Of a stretch of DNA of 64,000 bases, positions 42,097-50,188 are shown piece after piece. Each line of letters opens with the position of its first letter. Position 1 is the first letter of the stretch. Both the position numbers and the translations under genes were made by a program. A model generated the notes under the pieces. That model searched no databases. It saw nothing but the letters and a program-made list of their open reading frames with translations, and was not told the DNA's origin. This stretch comes from Hyphomicrobium_A sp964405975 (GTDB lineage: Bacteria; Pseudomonadota; Alphaproteobacteria; Rhizobiales; Hyphomicrobiaceae). The DNA lies in contig CAYOPW010000001.1 of NCBI GenBank assembly GCA_964405975.1, forward strand, positions 62,001 to 126,000. The letters run 5' to 3'.

Positions 42097-42741
42097 CTAA
42101 AGCGCCTTTTGCATATCCCGCACAAAGGCCGTCAAGCCATCGAGACGCTCACGCTTTAAGCGCTCCGCTGTCAGAATAGCCTGCAAACCGGCAAGTGATT
42201 TCTCAATATTGGCGTTGACGATCACATAGTCGTACTCAGGCCAGTGGCTGATTTCTGCGGAGGCATCTGCCATTCGCCTTTTGACCACGTCCTCAGAATC
42301 TTGGGCGCGCGCACGCAAGCGCTCCTCTAGCACCTCATGCGAGGGTGGAAGCACGAACACACGCACCACGTCGTGTTTCATCTTTTCTGAAAGCTGCTGC
42401 GCACCCTGCCAGTCGATGTCGAAAAGCACGTCGCGCCCCCCTGCGATAGCGTCCTCAACAGGGGCACGAGGTGTGCCATAAGCATTGTCAAACACACGAG
42501 CCCATTCGAGCAATTCCCCGTTATCGCGCATTCTCTCAAAGGTATCGGCGTGGACAAAGTTGTAGTCGCGCCCGTCGACCTCGCCGCGTCGCGGCGCCCG
42601 CGTCGTTACTGATATGGACGATGAAATCGAGTCGTCCGACTCAATAAGGCGGCGCGCAAGGGTCGTCTTGCCTGCACCGGAGGGCGAGGACAGCACCAAG
42701 AGAAGTCCGCGCCTATCAATTTTCGGCACGTCTGCGGTCAT
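42097..42741 (-). CDS. gmk: guanylate kinase
   Basis: Guanylate kinase phosphorylates GMP to GDP using ATP. The protein of 214 residues has the P-loop SSPSGAGKTTLARRL and the GMP-binding segments SVTTRAPRRGEVDGRDYNFV and WARVFDNAYGTPRAPVEDAI; the lid and C-terminus (RLRARAQDSEDVVKRRMADA) are also normal. ATG 42741 is preferred over GTG 42747. It follows yicC on the minus strand, a pairing conserved in alphaproteobacteria, and is followed 16 bases later by the cyclase gene, so the two may be co-transcribed. Confidence 0.96.
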   Translation of the reverse strand: MTADVPKIDRRGLLLVLSSPSGAGKTTLARRLIESDDSISSSISVTTRAPRRGEVDGRDYNFVHADTFERMRDNGELLEWARVFDNAYGTPRAPVEDAIAGGRDVLFDIDWQGAQQLSEKMKHDVVRVFVLPPSHEVLEERLRARAQDSEDVVKRRMADASAEISHWPEYDYVIVNANIEKSLAGLQAILTAERLKRERLDGLTAFVRDMQKAL

Positions 42742-42781
42742 GGGCACAAGTCCGTCGGCTTGTGAATGTACTGCACTCGAA

Positions 42782-43669
42782 TTACTCGATGTTCTGCACC
42801 TGCTCGCGCATCTGATCGATCACGGTTTTGAGCGCAAGACCCGCGCGCGTGATTTCCACGTCGTTTGCTTTGGAACATACGGTATTCGCCTCGCGGTTGA
42901 ATTCCTGCGCCAGGAAATCGAATTTGCGGCCGACAGCGCCCTTATCTTTTAGCAGCTCATGGGCGGCACCAACATGGGCGCTCAAGCGCTTCAATTCCTC
43001 CTCGACATCAACGCGAGTAGCAATCAGGACGGCCTCTTGATGCAGGCGTTCAGGGTCCAGACCATTGCTAGCATCGAGGAGACGGGCAACCTGTTCTCTA
43101 AGGCGGGCTTCGACCGAAGCTGGGCTACGCGCGGGCGAAGTTTCAATCGAGTTGACTAGCCGCTGGATCTCGTCGAGCTGGGCACTCAAGATCTCTTTCA
43201 GCCGTTGCCCTTCGGCTGCGCGTGCGTTCACAAGTGAGTCCAGCACCTCGTGCAGATGGTCGACCATCGCCTCGTAACGAGCAGTGGTTTCCTCGGCCGC
43301 CTCCTCTTGCTCACTGACCTCCAAAACACCCTTGATGCCAATGAGACCGTCCGCACGCGGAAGCGCGCATCCCGTCAGCTCGCGAATACGATCTGCCGCC
43401 TTCACCACCTCGGCCAGCGCCTCCTCATTGAGGCGAATGGCCTGGCTCCCTTCCCGGCGATCGGCACTCAGCGACACCGTCACATTGCCCCGCACGAGAT
43501 GTTTTGCCACGACTTCGCGGACTGCGGGTTCTAAGGATTCATAGCCGCTTGGCATACGTACCCGGACATCAAGGCCGCGGCCATTCACACTGCGCACCTC
43601 CCAATGCCAGGCCACTGTGCCAAGCGACCCCTCGGCGCGCGCAAAGCCGGTCATGCTCTTTATTGACAT
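42782..43669 (-). CDS. yicC: YicC-family endoribonuclease
   Basis: This 295-residue protein is a YicC-family member. YicC of Escherichia coli was reported to be an endoribonuclease acting on small RNAs. The opening SIKSMTGFARAEGSL is diagnostic, with WEVRSVNGRGLDVRVRMP next and a C-terminal domain carrying KFDFLAQEFNREANTVCSKANDVE (DFLxQExxRExNT pattern). ATG 43669 (MSIKSMTGF) is chosen, with GGAAGG five bases upstream, rather than an upstream in-frame start. It lies between mltG and gmk. Confidence 0.94.
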   Translation of the reverse strand: MSIKSMTGFARAEGSLGTVAWHWEVRSVNGRGLDVRVRMPSGYESLEPAVREVVAKHLVRGNVTVSLSADRREGSQAIRLNEEALAEVVKAADRIRELTGCALPRADGLIGIKGVLEVSEQEEAAEETTARYEAMVDHLHEVLDSLVNARAAEGQRLKEILSAQLDEIQRLVNSIETSPARSPASVEARLREQVARLLDASNGLDPERLHQEAVLIATRVDVEEELKRLSAHVGAAHELLKDKGAVGRKFDFLAQEFNREANTVCSKANDVEITRAGLALKTVIDQMREQVQNIE

Positions 43670-43728
43670 GGTGCCTTCCAAGATCCCTCGAAACGACATT
43701 AAGAGGAGGCCGAAATCTAACGGCAGCG

Positions 43729-43745
43729 GCCTTGGCCAACAAGGC
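43729..43745. repeat. hairpin between mltG and yicC
   Basis: GCCTTG at 43729-43734 is matched by CAAGGC at 43740-43745 with a five-base loop. It lies between the mltG stop and the yicC start, both on the minus strand, and has no T-run on either side. It may dampen read-through from mltG into yicC. Confidence 0.3.
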
Positions 43746-43796
43746 AGCCTTCTAAGCCATCAGGCGCTACGACGACGCTCAGGCGCGCTGGGCACG

Positions 43797-45101
43797 TTAT
43801 CTGGCTGGCTTGCGCACGGGAAGTGGGATGGGGGAGGACGCGGGGATGGCAGCCGCGCCCGCGTTGAGAACTTGCGGTGCAGCGATGGACTCTGCTGCGC
43901 CAGCATTAGCGGCAGCCGCCTGCCTTGCCCGTCTTGCTCGTTCCACCTTACGCCAATTGGAAACGGCAGCGTTGTGCTCGCGCAGCGTCGCTGAAAAGGC
44001 GTGTCCGCCCGTGCCATCGGCAACAAAGAAAAGCTCTTTCGTTGCTGCCGGGTTGAGTGTGGCCTCAATAGCCGAGCGGCCTGGGTTGCAGATGGGCGTC
44101 GATGGCAAGCCTTTGATCCGATAGGTGTTGTGCGGTGTCTCCTGACGAAGATCGGTGCGTGTGAGCGGGCGTCCCAAGGTGCCCTGCCCGCCAGCGATGC
44201 CATAAATTACGGTGGGATCGGACTCCAGTCGCATACCCTTGCGCAGCCGGTTCATAAAGACGCCGGCAACGCGATTGCGCTCGTCAGGACGGCCCGTCTC
44301 CTTCTCCACGATTGAGGCAAATATGATGGCCTCTTGCGGGTTCTTCAACGGCAGATCCGTTTGACGATTTGCCCACGCTTTCGCCAGATACCTCTGCATC
44401 TCCACCTGCATACGCTCCAGCAGCTCCTGGCGCGCCATGCCCTTTGAGAAACGATAAGTGTCAGGGAGCAGCGTGCCTTCCGGCGGGATCTCGGCGATGT
44501 CGCCCACTAGGTCGGGCGCATTGTGCACGCGCTCCACAATCTGCTGGCTGGTCAAGCCTTCAGGAATGGTGAGCTTCAATAGGATGCTCTTGCCTTGGAC
44601 CAGTGTGTTGAGCACATCGGCCATACTGGCATGTTTCTTTAATTCGTATTCCCCCGCCTTAAGTTCGACGGGTCTGCCGCTAAGCACATTGCGCAAGAGA
44701 TAGCTGGCAATGAATGTCCAGCGGTTGGAGATGATTCCCTGGCGTTCCAACCGCGTCGCAATTTCGATGCGCCCCTCCCCCTTGGGAATGGCCACAACGC
44801 GCGAGACCTGCAACGGGCCGGGACGTTGAAACTGGTGATAGAGCAACGCGCTCAAGGCACCAATCGCCAGCATGATTACGAGAAGCATCGTCAACACGCC
44901 ACTGACAAAACGGATCAATCCGCCAGAAGGCGGCGGTAGCGCTTGATCGTAGGTATTATCTGGGCGCATTGGCGCACGCGAAGGCTCGAGCATCTCCGCG
45001 GGGCTACGCGGGCGCACACCGGCTTTGTGAAACACTGGTTCCTGCCGCGGAGGGCGGGTATTTCTCATGGGACTGTTTACGTTGACCGACGCGTCGATCA
45101 C
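43797..45101 (-). CDS. mltG: endolytic peptidoglycan transglycosylase MltG
   Basis: MltG cuts new glycan strands at the inner membrane and sets their length. The protein of 434 residues has a Pro/Arg-rich cytosolic N-terminus, one membrane helix near residues 48-68 (VLTMLLVIMLAIGALSALLY), a LysM-like part and the catalytic YceG domain with IIFASIVEKETGRPDERNRVAGVFMNRLRKGMRLESDPTVIYG, in which the glutamate of VEKET is the likely catalytic residue, and the closing NPGRSAIEATLNPA. GTG 45101 is taken as the start; ATG 45068 is possible, and neither has a strong ribosome site. The C-terminal 70 residues are Ala-rich and probably disordered. Confidence 0.94.
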   Translation of the reverse strand: MIDASVNVNSPMRNTRPPRQEPVFHKAGVRPRSPAEMLEPSRAPMRPDNTYDQALPPPSGGLIRFVSGVLTMLLVIMLAIGALSALLYHQFQRPGPLQVSRVVAIPKGEGRIEIATRLERQGIISNRWTFIASYLLRNVLSGRPVELKAGEYELKKHASMADVLNTLVQGKSILLKLTIPEGLTSQQIVERVHNAPDLVGDIAEIPPEGTLLPDTYRFSKGMARQELLERMQVEMQRYLAKAWANRQTDLPLKNPQEAIIFASIVEKETGRPDERNRVAGVFMNRLRKGMRLESDPTVIYGIAGGQGTLGRPLTRTDLRQETPHNTYRIKGLPSTPICNPGRSAIEATLNPAATKELFFVADGTGGHAFSATLREHNAAVSNWRKVERARRARQAAAANAGAAESIAAPQVLNAGAAAIPASSPIPLPVRKPAR

Positions 45102-45209
45102 GCTCGGTAGCTGTGAGTATGCTGCCTCGACCCTATCGGCAAATGTGGCAAAAGCGCGAAACGAATTGGGGTATTGGTAGCCGCTACAGGACTAAGTTGC
45201 CAATGCGCC

Positions 45210-46472
45210 TCAGGTAACACAGCGCAAGATCAAGGAGGCGTTGGTTCCACCAAAACCAAATGAATTCGTCAGCGCCGTGTTGATCTCACGCTTCTTTGCC
45301 TTGTGGGGCACCAAATCGACAGGAGTATCAACCGACGGATTATCAAGGTTGAGGGTTGGGGGCGCGATATTGTCGCGGATTGCGAGCACCGAGAAGATCG
45401 CCTCGACGGCGCCAGCAGCTCCGAGCAGGTGTCCGGTCGCTGACTTGGTAGAAGACATCGCCAGCTTGCCGCTGGCGTTGCCGAACAATCGCTCAACTGC
45501 GCCCAACTCAATCTCATCACCCATAGGTGTGGATGTGCCGTGAGCGTTCACGTAATCGATGTCACTTGCTTCAATCCCCGCGCGATTTAGCGCTGCGCGC
45601 ATGCACCGGTATGCACCGTCACCACTTTCTTCCGGCGCAGTGATGTGAAAAGCATCGCCCGACATTCCGTAGCCAATAACCTCGGCGTAAATCTTGGCGC
45701 CACGGGCGTTGGCATGTTCCAATTCCTCCAGCACCAAAATCCCGGCGCCCTCGCCCATGACGAAGCCGTCGCGATCCTTATCGTAAGGCCGCGATGCCTG
45801 CGTGGGGCGGTCATTGAATTCAGTCGACAGCGCGCGGCAGGCGGCGAAGCCAGCAATGGCGATGCGGCAGATCGGCGACTCGGTGCCGCCAGCAACCATA
45901 ACGTCGGCGTCTCCCAAAGCGACGAGACGACTCGCATCGCCAATCGCGTGCGAGCCGGTCGAGCACGCTGTTACGACTGAATGGTTGGGACCTTTCAGCT
46001 TGTGCTTGATGGAGACATAGCCCGAGGCAAGATTAATGAGGCGCCCCGGAATAAAAAATGGGCTGACGCGTCGCGGACCCTTTTCGTGAAGCAGTATCGA
46101 CGTCGCGGAAATACCGGGCAGACCGCCGATGCCGGAGCCTATGAGAACGCCGGTCCGTTCTTGTTTTTCGCTCGTGTCCGCCTTGTAACCCGCGTCGCCC
46201 AGTGCTTGCTCGGCAGCAGCCATGGCGTAGATGATGAAATTATCGACTTTGCGCTGCTCCTTTGGCTCCATCCAATCGTCGGGATTGAACTTGCCCTCAG
46301 ACGCCTCGCCGCGCGGAACAAAGCACGCGATCTGACAGCTAAGATCGGAAACGTCGAATTCCTCGACACGACGCGCACCGTTGCTGCCGGCAAGCAGTGC
46401 CGACCAGGACGGCTCGACACCACATCCAACGGGAGAAACGATGCCAAGTCCTGTGATGACGACGCGACGCAT
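45210..46472 (-). CDS. fabF: 3-oxoacyl-ACP synthase II (FabF)
   Basis: FabF condenses malonyl-ACP with acyl-ACP in fatty-acid elongation. The 420-residue protein shows the Cys-His-His triad: the cysteine in VVTACSTGSHAIGDA, the first histidine in NAHGTSTPMGD and the second in KSATGHLLGAAGAVEAIF. The C-terminal NSFGFGGTNASLI is typical. ATG 46472 (MRRVVITGLG) is chosen because it gives the family start and follows GAAGGA by five bases; longer frames add unconserved residues. It lies downstream of acpP and upstream of mltG, as in other alphaproteobacteria. Confidence 0.95.
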   Translation of the reverse strand: MRRVVITGLGIVSPVGCGVEPSWSALLAGSNGARRVEEFDVSDLSCQIACFVPRGEASEGKFNPDDWMEPKEQRKVDNFIIYAMAAAEQALGDAGYKADTSEKQERTGVLIGSGIGGLPGISATSILLHEKGPRRVSPFFIPGRLINLASGYVSIKHKLKGPNHSVVTACSTGSHAIGDASRLVALGDADVMVAGGTESPICRIAIAGFAACRALSTEFNDRPTQASRPYDKDRDGFVMGEGAGILVLEELEHANARGAKIYAEVIGYGMSGDAFHITAPEESGDGAYRCMRAALNRAGIEASDIDYVNAHGTSTPMGDEIELGAVERLFGNASGKLAMSSTKSATGHLLGAAGAVEAIFSVLAIRDNIAPPTLNLDNPSVDTPVDLVPHKAKKREINTALTNSFGFGGTNASLILRCVT

Positions 46473-46614
46473 TCTCATCCTTCGGGAGCTTGCTTCAGCC
46501 CGCGTTCCGTTCACGCGTTCCTACGGTTGGGGCACGTGTGCCCCACAGACAAGCCGCGATCTCGACGTCCTGTCTGCGAGCAATTTGTCACGCCGACGGG
46601 ATCGTCAGATTGCG

Positions 46615-46857
46615 TCACGCGGCGCTGGCGTTCTTCTCGAGAAACTTCACCGCGTCGCCAACGGTCAGGATGTGCTCGGCGGCGTCATCGGGAATTTCGC
46701 AGCCAAACTCTTCCTCGAAAGCCATCACGAGTTCGACCGTATCCAAACTGTCGGCGCCCAGGTCATCAATGAAGCTAGCGTTCTCGGTGACCTTCTCGGC
46801 CTCCACACCCAAATGCTCCACGACAATCTTTTTCACGCGCTCCGCGACATCGCTCAT
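46615..46857 (-). CDS. acpP: acyl carrier protein
   Basis: Acyl carrier protein holds growing fatty-acid chains on a phosphopantetheine arm. The 80-residue acidic protein has the attachment site S37 in GADSLDTVELVMAFEEEF and the usual helices before and after it. ATG 46857 with GAGGGA upstream is the clear start. Its message would carry an unusually long non-coding stretch upstream, since 340 bases separate it from fabG. Confidence 0.97.
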   Translation of the reverse strand: MSDVAERVKKIVVEHLGVEAEKVTENASFIDDLGADSLDTVELVMAFEEEFGCEIPDDAAEHILTVGDAVKFLEKNASAA

Positions 46858-47197
46858 CGTCTTCCCTCGTGTCGTTGCTCTTGGCAATCTGCTTTCAAGT
46901 TGTTGTTGGGGCACCCGCGGTCCGGCCATCCTTCTTGCACCGTTCCCAGGGCTCGCGACTGGCGGCCGCTGAAACGACGTGGTTATCCCCACTCTTCGCC
47001 CGTCGAGCACCGCTCGAATCCCCGACCCGCCTGGGCCGATACCGTAGCGTCAGGTGCGCGAAAACCGTCCGGCTCGTTAACACAATTCATTGCCCTTGGC
47101 CAGCGCCCGAAGGCAGCTGTCACCTGCCATGTGGAAGGCCGGAATACCGGTCTCGGAACAGGCAGAAGCGTGATTGAGAGGGCGTTTACCATGCACG
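46858..47197 (-). promoter_or_regulatory. non-coding fabG-acpP spacer with several hairpins
   Basis: This 340-base stretch between fabG and acpP has no plausible gene. It contains inverted repeats GGCAG (47112-47116) / CTGCC (47124-47128) and CCGG (47139-47142) / CCGG (47147-47150). These lie just after fabG in the direction of transcription and may form a terminator or attenuator, though no T-run follows. The part nearer acpP probably holds the strong acpP promoter, which I cannot place with confidence. Confidence 0.45.
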
Positions 47198-47941
47198 TTA
47201 GACCATCGCCATGCCGCCATTAATATGAAGCGTCTGGCCCGTGACATAGGCCGCCTCAGCGCTGGCTAGATAGAGGGCACCGGCTGCGACCTCGTCAGCG
47301 GTGCCAAAGCGCTGTGCCGGGATCATCTTGGCAATCTCCTCGGTTTGCTTTTCATTGAGGGCATCTGTCATGGCAGTCTGGATGAACCCCGGCGCGATGC
47401 AATTTGCGGTGATGCCGCGCGGGGCAACCTCGCGGGCCAGAGACTTCGTCATGCCAATGACACCGGCCTTCGAGGCGGCGTAGTTGCCCTGGCCAGGATT
47501 GCCAAACACACCCGAGACTGAGGCAATGTTGATGATGCGTCCGAAGTTGGGCTTAGCGCGCAGCATGGCGCGAGCCGCCGCACGGCAAAGCATGAAGGTC
47601 GAGGTCAGATTGACGGCGATCACGTCATCCCACTGTTCGTCTTTCATGACCATGAATAGATTATCGCGAGTGAGGCCAGCATTGTTCACAAGAATGGACA
47701 GGCCGCCCAACTTGGCGAGCGCCTCGTCGATAAGTTTGGCGACGGCCATGCGATCGGCCAGATCGCATGGCACTACGTGAACGCGCGCTCCAAGCTCTTT
47801 AGCAAGCGCTTCAAGTTTGTCGCTCTGCCGTCCCGATATGGCCACGGTTGCACCCGCCGCGTGGAACACGCGTGCGATCGCACCACCGATGCCGCCGGTT
47901 GCTCCGGTAACAAGTGCCGTCTTGCCCGTGAGGTCGAACAT
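47198..47941 (-). CDS. fabG: 3-oxoacyl-ACP reductase (FabG)
   Basis: FabG reduces 3-oxoacyl-ACP with NADPH in fatty-acid synthesis. The 247-residue short-chain dehydrogenase has the cofactor motif TGATGGIGGAIA, the NNAG segment (LVNNAGLTRDN), and the catalytic Ser and Tyr-x-x-x-Lys (IINIASVSGVFGNPGQGNYAASKAGVIGM). AAGGAA lies five bases before the ATG. It follows fabD by 17 bases on the minus strand and precedes acpP. Confidence 0.96.
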   Translation of the reverse strand: MFDLTGKTALVTGATGGIGGAIARVFHAAGATVAISGRQSDKLEALAKELGARVHVVPCDLADRMAVAKLIDEALAKLGGLSILVNNAGLTRDNLFMVMKDEQWDDVIAVNLTSTFMLCRAAARAMLRAKPNFGRIINIASVSGVFGNPGQGNYAASKAGVIGMTKSLAREVAPRGITANCIAPGFIQTAMTDALNEKQTEEIAKMIPAQRFGTADEVAAGALYLASAEAAYVTGQTLHINGGMAMV

Positions 47942-47958
47942 GGCGTTTCCTTAGATTT

Positions 47959-48906
47959 CTAGCTGTTGAGTTGAGCCAGCGCAGCGTCGACGTCGGCTGG
48001 CGTGCCGATGCTGGTGGCGTTCAGAGTTTTTTCCGTTCGCTTGACAAGGCCTGCCAGGACCTTGCCGGCGCCGACCTCGTAAATGTCCGTGACACCGTTC
48101 GCTGTCATGTAGGTAACACACTCGCGCCAACGTACGGTGCCCGTAACCTGCTCGACAAGCCGCAACTTGATCTGTTCAGGATCGCTAACAGCCTCAGCAA
48201 TCACGTTAGCGACGACAGGCACAACAGGCGCTTTCACTTCAACACTTGCCAGCGCCTCGGCCATTGCATCAGCGGCAGGTTGCATCAGCGCACAATGGAA
48301 CGGCGCAGAGACCGGTAACGGCACGGCACGGCGCACGCCGAATTCCTTTCCAACGTCGGGAACGCGGTCCAGTGCCGATTTGTCGCCGGACAGCACGACC
48401 TGAGTTGGCTCATTGTCATTGGCAACCTGACACACGTCCCCTTGCGCGGCCGCCTCGGCGACTTTGCGTGCCGCATCGATGCCGACGCCGAGCAAAGCGC
48501 TCATTGCTCCCTTGCCCACCGGAACCGCCGCTTGCATAGCTTGACCTCTGAGCTTCAACAGTCGCGCAGCATCAGCCAGTGTAAAAGCGCCAGCAGCAGC
48601 AAGTGCGGAATACTCGCCCAGCGAGTGGCCTGCCACGAACTGGACTTTGTCCTTGAGTGAGAAACCCTTCTCACGTTCCAGAACGCGCATGACGGCCATC
48701 GACACGGCCATTAGCGCGGGCTGCGCGTTTTCGGTGAGCGTCAGCGTCTCCTTGGGGCCCTCCCACATGATCTGCGAGAGATTTTGCGACAGGGCTGCGT
48801 CGACCTCCTCAAAGACCTCACGCGCTGCGCCATAGGTCTGGGCCAGCTCGCTACCCATGCCGACGTCCTGGCTCCCCTGCCCGGGAAATACGAATGCGAC
48901 CGCCAT
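47959..48906 (-). CDS. fabD: malonyl-CoA:ACP transacylase (FabD)
   Basis: FabD loads malonyl groups onto acyl carrier protein. The protein of 315 residues opens with AFVFPGQGSQDVGMGSEL and carries the nucleophile serine in VAGHSLGEYSALAAAGA. The catalytic histidine is in VSAPFHCALM. It is the first gene of the fabD-fabG-acpP-fabF run on the minus strand and is divergent from rpsF. An AAGGA ribosome site lies nine bases before the ATG. Confidence 0.96.
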   Translation of the reverse strand: MAVAFVFPGQGSQDVGMGSELAQTYGAAREVFEEVDAALSQNLSQIMWEGPKETLTLTENAQPALMAVSMAVMRVLEREKGFSLKDKVQFVAGHSLGEYSALAAAGAFTLADAARLLKLRGQAMQAAVPVGKGAMSALLGVGIDAARKVAEAAAQGDVCQVANDNEPTQVVLSGDKSALDRVPDVGKEFGVRRAVPLPVSAPFHCALMQPAADAMAEALASVEVKAPVVPVVANVIAEAVSDPEQIKLRLVEQVTGTVRWRECVTYMTANGVTDIYEVGAGKVLAGLVKRTEKTLNATSIGTPADVDAALAQLNS

Positions 48907-49279
48907 CCGTTTTCGTCCTTATTTGGGAATTGTTATTGGCAGGCCAGAGAGTAGAGAGAACCGGGCCGCACGCGCCGCTTTAGCCATGCCGCCCAGCCGT
49001 CTGTCAAGCCAGGTACGCCATTGGGCACCCCCGGCCGGGCAGACAGCCCAGCCGCCCGAGCCAAGCCGCGCCTCTTGCCGGGAGTGGAATTTCGCGTATA
49101 AAGCGCCCCTTACCCGCTCCGGCTGGAGGCTGAACGGGAGGCTGCGGCAACGTGGCGGGGCCATTAAGGCCCGTCTCCTAGTGTCTTCGCTCTCATGGGT
49201 GACCTGATTGGGCCTTTCTCGGGGTCCGTAAGGGGCTTTGCGCCGGCGCGTTTGGAGAAACGTATGAAAGGCTGAACAC
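48907..49279. promoter_or_regulatory. divergent fabD-rpsF spacer and likely rpsF leader
   Basis: This stretch of about 370 bases holds no gene. It should contain the promoters of fabD (leftward) and of the rpsF operon (rightward, see the element at 49075-49102). Downstream of the latter the rpsF leader would be about 170 bases long and contains the dyad GGGCC (49158-49162) / GGCCC (49168-49172) and other GC-rich stems. Long structured rpsF leaders that bind the S6:S18 complex are known in bacteria; whether this one does is not shown. Confidence 0.5.
49075..49102 (+). promoter_or_regulatory. candidate sigma-70 promoter of the rpsF operon
   Basis: TTGCCG at 49075-49080 and TATAAA at 49097-49102 are separated by 16 bases and face rpsF. 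This is the best -35/-10 pair in the window. Transcription would begin near 49109. Confidence 0.5.
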
Positions 49280-49831
49280 ATGCCACTCTACGAGCATGTC
49301 TTCCTGGCTCGCCAGGACGTCTCGAACGCCCAAGTCGAGGCACTCACCAAGGAATATACGGACGTCATCGAAGGAGGTGGCGGCAAGGTCACCAAGAGCG
49401 AATATTGGGGCCTTAAGTCCCTGGCCTATAAGATCAAGAAAAGCCGCAAGGCGCACTTCTCTCTTCTGAATATTGATGCGCCACACGAGGCCGTCGCTGA
49501 GATGGAGCGGCGCATGGGGCTGTCGACCGAGGTCATTCGTTTCATGACGCTTAAGGTCGACGAGCACGAGACTGAGCCCTCAGTGATGATGCGCAAGGGT
49601 GACCGGGACGACCGGCGTGATGGTGATCGCGGCTTTGGCGGCCGCGGCGGATTCCGTGGTGGCGGTGGCCGCGGTGGTTTTCGCGGCGATCGCGATTCGG
49701 GTAGACCGCGGGCCCCGCGAGGTGATCGCGAAGGCGGTGACCGCCCGCCGCGACCACCGCGAGTTGAAAATGACGCCCCCGCCGCTGAGGCCAAGCCCAG
49801 CGCTGCGCCAAGCAAAGAATCGAAGGCATAA
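49280..49831 (+). CDS. rpsF: ribosomal protein S6 with RG-rich tail
   Basis: S6 binds S18 on the platform of the small subunit. Residues 1-100 are a standard S6 domain (MPLYEHVFLARQDVSNAQVEALT, then YWGLKSLAYKIKKSRKAHFSLLNI and VIRFMTLKVDEHE). Residues about 106-161 form an Arg/Gly/Asp-rich tail with RGG-like elements (GGRGGFRGGGGRGGFRGDRD), followed by an Ala/Pro/Lys-rich end. The total of 183 residues is much longer than the 95-135 of most S6 proteins, though tails of this kind occur in the order. rpsR follows after three bases. Confidence 0.96.
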   Translation: MPLYEHVFLARQDVSNAQVEALTKEYTDVIEGGGGKVTKSEYWGLKSLAYKIKKSRKAHFSLLNIDAPHEAVAEMERRMGLSTEVIRFMTLKVDEHETEPSVMMRKGDRDDRRDGDRGFGGRGGFRGGGGRGGFRGDRDSGRPRAPRGDREGGDRPPRPPRVENDAPAAEAKPSAAPSKESKA

Positions 49832-49834
49832 ATC

Positions 49835-50086
49835 ATGGCTGAGATCTCATCAGGTGGCGGAGGACGCCGCCCCTTCCATCGCCGCCGTAAGACTTGCCCC
49901 TTTTCAGGCGAACACGCTCCAAAGATCGACTACAAAGATGTCCGTCTGCTGGGACGGTATGTATCGGAGCGCGGCAAGATCGTTCCAAGCCGCATCACGG
50001 CGGTTTCGGCCAAAAAGCAGCGTGAGCTATCTCGGTCCATCAAGCGGGCGCGTTTCTTAGGGCTACTGCCCTACATCTTGAAGTAA
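49835..50086 (+). CDS. rpsR: ribosomal protein S18
   Basis: S18 pairs with S6 on the small ribosomal subunit. The 83-residue protein contains RRRKTCPFSGEHAPKIDYKDVRLLGRYVSERGKIVPSRI and the closing RELSRSIKRARFLGLLPYI, both normal for the family. The single cysteine in KTCPF lies at the usual place. It is three bases after rpsF and is translated with it. The following DUF2232 gene starts about 100 bases later. Confidence 0.98.
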   Translation: MAEISSGGGGRRPFHRRRKTCPFSGEHAPKIDYKDVRLLGRYVSERGKIVPSRITAVSAKKQRELSRSIKRARFLGLLPYILK

Positions 50087-50138
50087 CGAGCCGAGTGTTG
50101 GACCTCAGGGCCTGACTTCTTTCTAGGGTTGGGACGAT

Positions 50139-50175
50139 GGGGCTAAGCCCCCCGTCTCTAACCGCGACAACGCGG
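50139..50175 (+). terminator. two hairpins after rpsR
   Basis: GGGGC (50139-50143) pairs with GCCCC (50147-50151), and CCGCG (50162-50166) pairs with CGCGG (50171-50175) around ACAA. They lie in the 100-base spacer between rpsR and the next gene. The T-content after the second stem is modest (TTATTT about ten bases later), so they may attenuate rather than stop transcription towards rplI. Confidence 0.35.
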
Positions 50176-50188
50176 GACAGCTTATTTG

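Noticed and set aside
46381..47223. Open frame on the plus strand across the fabF start, acpP and the fabG spacer.
   Set aside because: It runs antisense to acpP and fabF, which are certain, and its translation is low in hydrophobic order and without any recognisable motif.
49600..49770. Gly/Arg-rich DNA repeats within rpsF as a minisatellite.
   Set aside because: The reading frame stays open and the amino-acid pattern is an RG-rich tail like those of related S6 proteins, so a coding explanation suffices.
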